Source: Algicella marina (GTDB taxonomy: Bacteria > Pseudomonadota > Alphaproteobacteria > Rhodobacterales > Rhodobacteraceae). Taken from it: a stretch of 64,000 nt of DNA. The DNA lies in contig NZ_CP046620.1 of assembly GCF_009931615.1 (NCBI RefSeq), positions 3,930,759-3,994,758 on the forward strand, read 5' to 3'. Made by a program: the position numbers and the translations under genes. This document shows, piece by piece, positions 57,765-64,000 of this stretch. Every line of letters starts with the position of its first letter. Position 1 is the first letter of the stretch. The notes under the pieces were generated by a model. That model was not told where the DNA came from and did no database searches. It saw only the letters and a program-made list of their open reading frames with translations.

Positions 57765-58991
57765 TTATTGAACGACGGCGGCCTTGTCGGCGACCATGGC
57801 GTCAAAGATGGATTGGGCGATACTCTTGAATTCTTTACGAAGAGCGTTTTTCGGGGCGCTCTCGGCCAGCGGCGTGCCTTCGTCGCCGGACGAAAGTACG
57901 GCCTTGCCACCATCAGGCAGCATGATGTTGATTTCGACACCAAGGCTCTCGGCCAGCCTCTTGGCCCGGGCTTTGCCGTTGATGTCGGTAAAGCCGGGGG
58001 CGCGGTTCAGGGCGAACTGGACCTTCTCGTATGGGAGGTCCTCGGCCTTCAGGGCGCGCAGGAAGCGCAGGCAGTTCTGGGCGGATCGCATGTCGATTTC
58101 CATGACGGCGAAGAACGTCTCGGACATGCGCAGCACGTTGTCGGACCAGTGGACGAGTGCCTGCGGCATATCCACAACCACGAAGTCGTAGGAAGACTGC
58201 GCTATCTCCAGGAGTTTGGTGATGTCCTCGGGGGCGATGATGTCCAGAGGCAGCGCATCCATTGGCGCTGTCAGTACGGCCAGGCGCGTTTTGTAGGAGG
58301 TAAGGGCCTGACTTAGCGAATCATGGTCTATTCCATCAGCGTCGGAAATCAGTTCGTAGATCGCCTCGCGACGGGGGAGATCGAGATATGTCGAAACCGA
58401 GCCGAACTGGAAATTGAAATCCAGAAGGCAGACGCGCTTGTCCGTTTTCTTGGAGAGCAGGGCCAGTTCCCAGGCAATGTTGACGGCGAAGGTCGTGGAG
58501 CCGACGCCACCGGCCACACCGTATACCGGCATGATGATGCCTCGGCGATTCCGCTTCTTGTCGGCGGCCGCATCTTTGGGTGCGGCCTCGAAGGAACCGC
58601 GAAGGCGGGAGATGGCATCGGCCAGCGCGCCGTCGGGCATCGGGTACGGCGTGAAGTCATCCGCGCCGACACGCAGCAACTGATGAAGGCCGGACGGCGA
58701 AAGGTCTTTCGCCAGCAGCAAGACCTTTATTCCATGGTCTCGCGCCGTCTGGATCAGTTTGGTGACGGGGGCGAGGTTCCGCTCATCTTCCGAACTGACG
58801 GCGACAATCGCGATTTCGAGATCAGGGCCGACTCCGGCCTTGATTGTGGCTTCACCCTTGTCGAGTTCAAGTGGCGCCCAGCGCCCGGCGATCTCGGCAT
58901 TCAGGCTGACAGTCATATCCTGGAATTCGTCGTGGTTCCGCGCGATCGCGAATACCTCGACCTCTTCAGGTTTAGCCTTCAATAATCCCAT
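57765..58991 (-). CDS. cpaE: Tad pilus localisation ATPase CpaE/TadZ
   Basis: The 408-residue TadZ/CpaE has an N-terminal receiver-like domain (about 10-130) and a C-terminal MinD/ParA-like domain. Its nucleotide loop, VAGGVGSTTFA around 159-169, carries Ser165 where the Walker A lysine should be, an atypical form known in this family. It may place the pilus machinery at a pole. It begins the cpaE-cpaF-tadB-tadC-tadD transcript. Confidence 0.9.
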   Translation of the reverse strand: MGLLKAKPEEVEVFAIARNHDEFQDMTVSLNAEIAGRWAPLELDKGEATIKAGVGPDLEIAIVAVSSEDERNLAPVTKLIQTARDHGIKVLLLAKDLSPSGLHQLLRVGADDFTPYPMPDGALADAISRLRGSFEAAPKDAAADKKRNRRGIIMPVYGVAGGVGSTTFAVNIAWELALLSKKTDKRVCLLDFNFQFGSVSTYLDLPRREAIYELISDADGIDHDSLSQALTSYKTRLAVLTAPMDALPLDIIAPEDITKLLEIAQSSYDFVVVDMPQALVHWSDNVLRMSETFFAVMEIDMRSAQNCLRFLRALKAEDLPYEKVQFALNRAPGFTDINGKARAKRLAESLGVEINIMLPDGGKAVLSSGDEGTPLAESAPKNALRKEFKSIAQSIFDAMVADKAAVVQ

Positions 58992-59462
58992 CGTCTGCGC
59001 CCCATTCTGAACACGCCCGTATCCGGCCAGGCCGGTTCCGGTGCCGCATGAAGTATACTGGCATCAGGTCCCACTCTCATCTTGCAATGCGTGCGACCAG
59101 ACCCCAGACACGGATCATACTCCTACCGAGTTTCACAAGTCGTGTAAAACATTAGTGTTTTCCGTAAAAAAAGTGTTCAAAGTGAGACGAAACGGTAACG
59201 GTGTTGCCACGGTTTCGCCCAAAGCACGCGTGAATCGGCGGAACATAGCCAAATCTAGCGCCGGGCTCGTGCCCGCTGCAACAGCAGAATGCCCAAGTTC
59301 AGCGCAATGGCTGATGGGCACCCAGACCGGGAAGCCGAGATTCTCCGCAAAATTGGCTTGCACACCTTTCGTACAGCCGAGGCCACGCATGTCGACCCCG
59401 AACCAGAGATTCGAGGACGGGCGAGGGTAGGACACGCATCGCGAAACTGGTCTTCCAAAACT
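58992..59462. other. Long intergenic region upstream of cpaE without a supported gene
   Basis: This region holds the presumed cpaE promoter and a downstream tail of the OmpA-type gene. It contains AT-rich DNA at 59130-59190 with two copies of AGTGTT. Short frames on either strand (up to about 130 codons) lack motifs, signal peptides or ribosome sites. A small hairpin lies around 59262-59275. I see no convincing gene. Confidence 0.4.
59169..59179 (-). promoter_or_regulatory. Shared TGAACACTTTT element upstream of cpaE
   Basis: The 11-mer TGAACACTTTT on the minus strand lies about 180 bp upstream of cpaE. It is identical to the element near cpaA. A second AGTGTT copy lies 18 bp away. Confidence 0.4.
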
Positions 59463-59490
59463 AAAAAACCGCCGGGTGGTGCCCGGCGGT
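59463..59490 (-). terminator. Rho-independent terminator after the OmpA-type gene
   Basis: On the minus strand ACCGCCGGG and CCCGGCGGT form a 9-bp stem with a five-base loop, followed by a TTTTTAG tract. It separates cpaC-ompA from cpaE. Confidence 0.92.
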
Positions 59491-59523
59491 CAGTATAGTG
59501 GTGATGAGTCTTGTTATTGACGT

Positions 59524-60138
59524 TCAGAGATCGCCGGCAACGTAGCCGAGGTAGTAACCGTTGGCGTATTTGCCATCGAGATCAGACCCTACATAGCCTC
59601 GTGCGAAGCCGATTACCTCTGTGACGGTGCGCCGGTTCAGACGCTCCCGGTTCTCGGTGTTGACCAGCGGACGTGTCTCGCCGAAGGAGGACACCGCCTC
59701 CAGCTTGCTGCGCTGAACCCCACGGGAGACGAGGTAGTTCACCGCTGCCTGCGCACGACGGAGGCCGAGACGCTGGTTGTATGCGTTGGAGCCTACCTTA
59801 TCCGTGTGGCCATAGACCCGGAAGTGGATCGCCGGGTTGGCGCTGATCCATGCGGCCTGACGGTCGAGAGTCGCCCGGGCTTCGGCATCAAGCTGCGTGC
59901 TGTTGAACGCAAAGTTGATCATGTCCGGTGCTGCTGCGCGGAAGCTGTTGGAAAGATCCGCAAGGACGCCACCCTTGAGGTAGGCCGACTGGGCGACAAC
60001 GTTGTTGGCGTTCGCTCCGCCAAAGGCCTTGGATGATGCGTCCTGTTCGCCCGCAGTCGTGTAGAGGCCCTGTGCTTCACACCCGGCGAGCGCGATCGCG
60101 ACCAGCAGGGGGGAGGATTTGAGGAGAATTCTCTTCAT
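59524..60138 (-). CDS. OmpA-type peptidoglycan-binding lipoprotein of the tad locus
   Basis: A 204-residue protein with lipobox ALAGC (Cys20) and a C-terminal OmpA-like domain, GHTDKVGSNAYNQRLGLRRAQ. In Rhodobacterales tad loci a protein of this type takes the place of CpaD and may anchor the secretin to the cell wall. ATG at 60138 has GGAG 8 bp upstream; a GTG at 60147 is an alternative. It lies 5 bp after cpaC and is followed by a terminator. Confidence 0.85.
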   Translation of the reverse strand: MKRILLKSSPLLVAIALAGCEAQGLYTTAGEQDASSKAFGGANANNVVAQSAYLKGGVLADLSNSFRAAAPDMINFAFNSTQLDAEARATLDRQAAWISANPAIHFRVYGHTDKVGSNAYNQRLGLRRAQAAVNYLVSRGVQRSKLEAVSSFGETRPLVNTENRERLNRRTVTEVIGFARGYVGSDLDGKYANGYYLGYVAGDL

Positions 60139-60143
60139 CTGTC

Positions 60144-61520
60144 TCACTCCATCACGTAGCCGTAGGAGCCCTGGAAGTCCTGCTGTGCGATATCCTGCAC
60201 GGCCTGGCTGCCGGAAGTACGACCGTTGACAAAAAGTTCTAGCTCATTCGGGATCCGCAGCCGGTCCGTCGGCAGCGCAAGCGCTGTGCCATCCGTCGGG
60301 GTTACGAGATGCGGTGTGATGATCACGACAAGCTCACTCTGCTCGCGCCGGAAGGACGTGGAGCGGAAGAGGGCGCCGAGGATCGGGATATCACCGAGCC
60401 AGGGAACCTGACCCACGGAGTCCGTGAAGTCGTCCCGCAGCAGTCCGGCGATGGCGAAGCTCTGCCCGTCACGCATTTCCACGGAGGTCTGTGCGCGGCG
60501 AACGTCCAGTGTCACGGCACCAACCGCAAGATCCGTCGTGTCGATCGACGAGACTTCCGTCTCGAGGATCAGTTTGATCAGATCGTCGTCGATGACGAAG
60601 GGTTGGAAGTTCAGGCGGACACCGAACTCCTTGAACTGAACGGATGTGCTGTCTTCCGTCCGGATCGGAATACCGACTTCGCCACCGGCGAGGAAGGATG
60701 CCGTCTCGCCAGAAATGGCGACAAGGTTCGGTTCGGCCAGAGTGCGCACGACACCTTTGTTCTCCAGTGCTTCCACGAGGGCATTGAGGGCGAGATCGCC
60801 GATCGTCGCCGTCGCGCCTATGGCACCGAATGTGTCACCGCCAATGATGAATGGTGGTGCATCATCAACTACGCCAACATCGCGACCGCCACCGATAACG
60901 CCAACGTTGGTGTCATCCGAGATCGAGCCCACGATGGTGGAGTTGAGTTCCTTGGCAACCGAGCGGGACATTTCCGCGAAGCGCACTTTCAGCATCACCT
61001 GCTGGGTTCCGCCGACGACCATGAGGTTTGTGACGCGGCCTGGCGCATAACGCTCTGCCAGTTCGATGGCGCGCGAAAGCTTGCGGGCGCCGGAGATGCG
61101 ACCCGAGAGCACGATACCGTCGTTCGCGGTGCGCACTTCGATATCTTCCGAGGGGAGGATGTCGCGAAGACGTTCCTTGAACTCTGCCAGGTCGGGTGCG
61201 ACCTGCACATCCACGTTGGTGACCAGACTGCCATCCTCTCCCAGGATTGTCAGTGTTGTCCGACCCGGTGTCTTGCCGAGTACGTAGATTGTGCGCTCAC
61301 CCAGCGTCGCGATGTCGGCGATGCTCGGGTTGGCCACCGACAATTCGCCGAAGGGGCGATCCGCCTCCATAACGACGGCGCGGTTTACCGACACCGTAAT
61401 GTTCGAGGATGTAGCCCCCCGAAGTACTTTCAGCACACTCTGGGCGCTTGCGGGCGTTCCCATCGGCGCTGCCAAAACACAGCCGATCAGGCCTGCTTTG
61501 ATCAAACGAGTCCAAGTCAT
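60144..61520 (-). CDS. cpaC: Tad pilus secretin CpaC/RcpA
   Basis: The 458-residue outer membrane secretin has a signal peptide (1-26), N-terminal pilus-assembly and BON-like domains (about 35-165), and the C-terminal secretin domain with the typical blocks VRTLAEPNLVAISGETASFLAGGE and VPWLGDIPILGALFRS. The ATG at 61520 is chosen for the signal peptide and AGGA upstream. It forms the pore through which the Flp pilus exits. Confidence 0.94.
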   Translation of the reverse strand: MTWTRLIKAGLIGCVLAAPMGTPASAQSVLKVLRGATSSNITVSVNRAVVMEADRPFGELSVANPSIADIATLGERTIYVLGKTPGRTTLTILGEDGSLVTNVDVQVAPDLAEFKERLRDILPSEDIEVRTANDGIVLSGRISGARKLSRAIELAERYAPGRVTNLMVVGGTQQVMLKVRFAEMSRSVAKELNSTIVGSISDDTNVGVIGGGRDVGVVDDAPPFIIGGDTFGAIGATATIGDLALNALVEALENKGVVRTLAEPNLVAISGETASFLAGGEVGIPIRTEDSTSVQFKEFGVRLNFQPFVIDDDLIKLILETEVSSIDTTDLAVGAVTLDVRRAQTSVEMRDGQSFAIAGLLRDDFTDSVGQVPWLGDIPILGALFRSTSFRREQSELVVIITPHLVTPTDGTALALPTDRLRIPNELELFVNGRTSGSQAVQDIAQQDFQGSYGYVME

Positions 61521-61734
61521 GATTTCCTGCCTCTCAAAACCACTATGAATTGCCAAGGCGCGTACATTGCACGCCCATTGCACGAGGGAGGATGCGAGGA
61601 AATCCAAAAAAACACAATAATCAGTGTGTTACGGATATAAATTGATGTGGATAAGTCACACAGTGCTGATTTTGTCAAAAATTTCAGCCTTCAAAGCGGT
61701 GTTAAAATAGCCGTGACAAGCTGCCGCAGAAAGC

Positions 61735-61767
61735 AAAATGGGCGGACGCGTTTGTCGCGACCGCCCA
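61735..61767 (-). terminator. Rho-independent terminator between cpaB and cpaC
   Basis: On the minus strand TGGGCGG-T-CGCG and CGCG-T-CCGCCCA form a long stem with a five-base loop and one mismatch, then TTTTGC. It lies 42 bp after cpaB, which separates cpaB from cpaC. Confidence 0.8.
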
Positions 61768-61808
61768 GTTTGGATTTAAAGTAGTACTACCTCGTACCTG
61801 ACGTGGCG

Positions 61809-62648
61809 TCAGGGGCAGGGGACCTCGATGCGAGTGACCTGGAGTTCGCGGCGGATGGTGTTGAAGCACTTTTCTTCTTCCACTTCCTCGACCACTTCCT
61901 CTTCCTGGAGGCCGAGCATGCTCTCCTGTGTCACTTCCAGCAATTCACCCATGATCTGCTCTTCCTCTGCGCCACGTAGGGCGAGGGACAGGCGGCCGGA
62001 GGCCTGTGCCTGGGCGAGTGTCGCGACGATGAGTGGGGTTACTTCCACTGTCACCGTCCGGGCAACGGTCGGGCGGTTCGCATCTTCATCGGCGCTCTGG
62101 TCGATGGCGATGATGTCGACATCTTCCATGAGAAGTTTTGTGACAGGGCGCCCACGCTGCTCACCAGACCAGAAGACATCGACCCGGTCACCAGGTTGCA
62201 GGAAGCCCGAAACGCCGGTGAGCACGTCAACGCGGATCGTGAAAGCGCGCATGCCCTTGTTCAGCATCGAGGAGACGCCGGCATCCTGGCCGAAGCGGGT
62301 TACCTTACGGTCGGAAATGATTTCGCCCGGATCAACGGTGCGCAGTACCGCGCGCGGCGGAGTGTCGTCTTCGGGACCGAAAAGTTCTTCCATCGAGGTG
62401 AAGGCGTTCTCAGGTACGGCATCCTTGGGGAAGGACACTTCATATGCGTGCTCCCGCCGCAATTCCTGACCGTAGCGGAGCTGCGTCTTGGCGAGAATGA
62501 CACTTGTCGTCTCGACAACCTTGGCTGCCTTTGCGTTGAGCATGCGGTTTTGTGCCTGCAGGCCCTTGAACTGTTCCATGGCAAGGTAGGCGGCAAAGCC
62601 GGCGATGCCGATCCCGAACAGAAAGACGAGAGCAAAGACGATGCGCAT
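61809..62648 (-). CDS. cpaB: Tad pilus assembly protein CpaB/RcpC
   Basis: A 279-residue exported protein with an N-terminal membrane segment (about 3-24), a SAF-type domain (about 45-115), and the RcpC/CpaB region with FLQPGDRVDVFWSG. The C-terminal tail has a run of Glu residues (EEEVVEEVEEE) followed by two cysteines. It works with the secretin. A terminator follows. Confidence 0.9.
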   Translation of the reverse strand: MRIVFALVFLFGIGIAGFAAYLAMEQFKGLQAQNRMLNAKAAKVVETTSVILAKTQLRYGQELRREHAYEVSFPKDAVPENAFTSMEELFGPEDDTPPRAVLRTVDPGEIISDRKVTRFGQDAGVSSMLNKGMRAFTIRVDVLTGVSGFLQPGDRVDVFWSGEQRGRPVTKLLMEDVDIIAIDQSADEDANRPTVARTVTVEVTPLIVATLAQAQASGRLSLALRGAEEEQIMGELLEVTQESMLGLQEEEVVEEVEEEKCFNTIRRELQVTRIEVPCP

Positions 62649-62891
62649 GGATTTTCAATCCTCTTTCGTATGAAGCTGCGGGAACGCTCGCGTTCACCAC
62701 CTATCAGTACACTATGTCAGGCTGGAGATTTCATCAATCAGCCCGATCACATTTTTAGGTTACCAGTGAATCATTCACTGAAACCAATTCGCGAAACCTG
62801 TGAAACGGAAGATTTGACCGTTGGCTTCGCTGCCGGGTTATCTGAGTACGTGCCACTTTCAGGTTCGCTCAGAAACCCGTCAGAATGACAA
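62649..62891. other. Leader region of cpaB without a gene
   Basis: AT-rich DNA between the flp hairpin and cpaB. It contains the 17-bp inverted repeat at 62764-62780. No open frame with supporting features is seen. Confidence 0.5.
62764..62780. promoter_or_regulatory. 17-bp dyad upstream of cpaB
   Basis: CAGTGAA-TCA-TTCACTG is a perfect inverted repeat. It lies about 116-132 bp upstream of the cpaB start and has no T-run, so an operator is more likely than a terminator. Confidence 0.45.
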
Positions 62892-62912
62892 GCGGCCCCG
62901 TAAGGGGGCCGC
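62892..62912 (-). other. Hairpin after flp
   Basis: GCGGCCCC and GGGGCCGC form a perfect 8-bp stem with a five-base loop, 54 bp after the flp stop. The following minus-strand bases are only moderately T-rich, so it may stabilise the pilin mRNA or weaken read-through into cpaB. Confidence 0.75.
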
Positions 62913-62965
62913 CTGCGGTCTATTCAACTCGGTAACGGCCCGTTTCTTGCACGGGCCTCACCTTA

Positions 62966-63160
62966 TCAGCCGCCGATGGCCGATGTCAGTTCTTCCAGGA
63001 TGCTGGATGCGGCGGAGTTAACACCGGAGCGAACGAAGATCATGAGAAGAACGGAAACACCGACGATGGCGGCGGTCAGCACGACCCAGTCAACCGTCAC
63101 GGCGCCGTCTTCTTCTTTCAGGAAAACGTTCTTCAGTTTCTGCAGGTTGGATTTCAGCAT
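62966..63160 (-). CDS. flp: Flp family type IVb pilin
   Basis: This 64-residue prepilin has a short basic leader, then the processing region EEDGAVTVDW and the hydrophobic helix to about residue 45. Cleavage after Gly19 would leave Asp24 and Trp25 at the positions where most Flp pilins have Glu-Tyr. The C-terminus ends SAIGG. It is the structural pilin for the tad system encoded next to it. Its likely promoter region is the AT-rich area to the right. Confidence 0.92.
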   Translation of the reverse strand: MLKSNLQKLKNVFLKEEDGAVTVDWVVLTAAIVGVSVLLMIFVRSGVNSAASSILEELTSAIGG

Positions 63161-63541
63161 AGTATTTTCCCTCCAAGGAAAAGGATTTCAAATTTGTCAC
63201 ATTACGACGAGCCCGAGCGAACACCACCAATGCCTTCTCAAGCCAGCCGCAGAGTTACTCTAGCGACCGTGGACATAACAACCTGCAATTCGGGCAGGAA
63301 TTGGGCGGGTTTTGGGGCTATTTGGTGTAGATATGTTTAAACAGATATAACCATATGATTTTCAAGCATTTTTAGGGTTAAACTTAGTTGCTGAAATATG
63401 AATTTTTAGGTCCGTGTGGTCCAAAGTGTTGCCGTTTATCCCTTTGAAATCGTTTGTTTTCGAACGATTCTTGCGTGAATCGCGCTGAACTGTAGAATCA
63501 GATTGAGCGCACCATCAAGAGTGCCCGATCGAGTGAGGCAT
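63161..63541. other. AT-rich divergent region upstream of flp and the last gene
   Basis: This region drives flp to the left and the exported protein gene to the right. It contains GTTTAAAC at 63335-63342 and AAAGTGTT at 63423-63430, the latter resembling the elements near cpaA and cpaE. No supported gene lies in it. Confidence 0.5.
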
Positions 63542-64000
63542 ATGCGGACAATTCTAATGATCACCGCTTTGTCGGCGGCAGTACTCGTTGCTGCGCCGGT
63601 TGCGGCACAGGAGCCGGGCGCCGACGGTGCGTCGTCTTCGTTTACATTCAAGCGCGTCAAGCCGCCGAAAGCAGGCGCACGAAAGCTGATCAACATTCAG
63701 GTGGAAGAAAAGGTCGTACCGAAACGCGAACTGGAACACGTGCTGGAGCTGCCGGATCAGCGGGACCCCGAGGGGCCAACGGTGGCACGCTTGCCGGATA
63801 CATCTGACTCCCACAAATGGTTCTGGGGCCAGATGTCACCCCGGCTGGCGGATGCAGGATATGGCAAGATGGCACAGGCGCTGCGGGTGCTGGCGCAAAA
63901 TCCGGGCGACTCGGTGAGGATAACCCCCGATGAGGCCACCATTGCCCGCATCGTTCGGGATTTTGGTGGCGACATACTCAAGGCGACGGTCGGCACGGAG
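63542..64000 (+). CDS. Exported protein, possibly lytic transglycosylase, N-terminal part
   Basis: 153 codons are visible, open to the right edge. A signal peptide (about 1-22, ending AAQ) leads to a region with many Lys and Glu, then WFWGQMSPRLADAGYGKMAQALRVL, which recalls the region before the transglycosylase (SLT) domain in Rhodobacterales proteins. The catalytic part, if present, lies outside the window. The ATG at 63542 has GAGG nearby. It diverges from flp, so a role in cell wall opening for the pilus is possible but not shown. Confidence 0.6.
   Translation, partial: MRTILMITALSAAVLVAAPVAAQEPGADGASSSFTFKRVKPPKAGARKLINIQVEEKVVPKRELEHVLELPDQRDPEGPTVARLPDTSDSHKWFWGQMSPRLADAGYGKMAQALRVLAQNPGDSVRITPDEATIARIVRDFGGDILKATVGTE

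Noticed and set aside
59133..59435. A 100-codon minus-strand frame upstream of cpaE
   Set aside because: No ribosome site, no motif and atypical composition; insufficient to call a gene.
61646..61660. A Crp-like site TGTGG-ATAAG-TCACA upstream of cpaC
   Set aside because: The half sites are one base too close (5-bp instead of 6-bp spacer), so I do not call it a Crp site.
63335..63342. GTTTAAAC palindrome in the flp upstream region
   Set aside because: Short palindromes are frequent in AT-rich DNA; the flanking bases do not extend the symmetry.

Overview
The window looks like chromosomal DNA of a high-GC alphaproteobacterium of the order Rhodobacterales (Roseobacter/Rhodobacter type). The grounds are the Rhodobacterales-style tad pilus locus (flp, cpaB, cpaC, an OmpA-type gene, cpaE, cpaF, tadB, tadC, tadD), a ruvCAB - ybgC - tolQRAB - pal - cpoB - tilS - ftsH run, a DUF1127 protein, TRAP transporter genes, the LpxR-like proteins and the codon use. 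I see no tRNA, rRNA, insertion sequence, phage gene or CRISPR array.

Layout. 1-9050: a partial gene at the edge, a DsbD-like periplasmic protein, YqgE, then a minus-strand operon of a periplasmic c-heme protein, a class III nucleotidyl cyclase fused to an ATPase/TPR module, and a Crp-type regulator with an intact cyclic-nucleotide pocket; a degenerate Hint protein, pyrE and a hydroxypyruvate-isomerase-like enzyme. 9118-17377: a Gfo/Idh oxidoreductase preceded by an 11-bp repeat array, a universal stress protein with an FnrL-like box, and a catabolic operon (dctP, dctQ, dctM, amidase, small membrane protein, 2-hydroxyacid dehydrogenase) preceded by a stand-alone Lrp/AsnC effector domain. 17654-24311: two tandem LpxR-like lipid A deacylase homologues, an orphan GAF histidine kinase, rpsD and a GGDEF/EAL protein. 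24528-29095: an overlapping MFS/MATE pair, msrA, prmA and a DUF1127 gene.

29357-43259 is an almost continuous plus-strand block: ruvCAB, two uncharacterised genes (one a beta-helix-like plus membrane protein), then ybgC, tolQRAB, pal, cpoB, tilS and ftsH. It joins Holliday-junction processing, envelope constriction, tRNA-Ile modification and membrane proteolysis. 43379-48913 holds a MOSC protein, folD, and half of the ligase-associated DNA repair quartet (PdeM nuclease and DEXH helicase), with an NAD-binding oxidoreductase upstream where the ligase would be expected. 49019-50323 is an AAA+ ATPase, diverging from a multi-pass membrane protein.

52093-63160 is the complete minus-strand tad/Flp pilus locus: pilin, prepilin peptidase, secretin, assembly factor, OmpA-like lipoprotein, localisation ATPase, motor ATPase, two platform proteins and two TPR proteins. 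Hairpins and terminators divide it into several transcription units. The window ends inside an exported protein that may be a lytic transglycosylase.

The most noteworthy points are the heme protein/cyclase/Crp operon, the dead Hint domain, the tandem LpxR pair, the beta-helix membrane protein inserted before the tol genes, two copies of an 11-bp-period intergenic repeat, and shared upstream sequence motifs in the tad locus.
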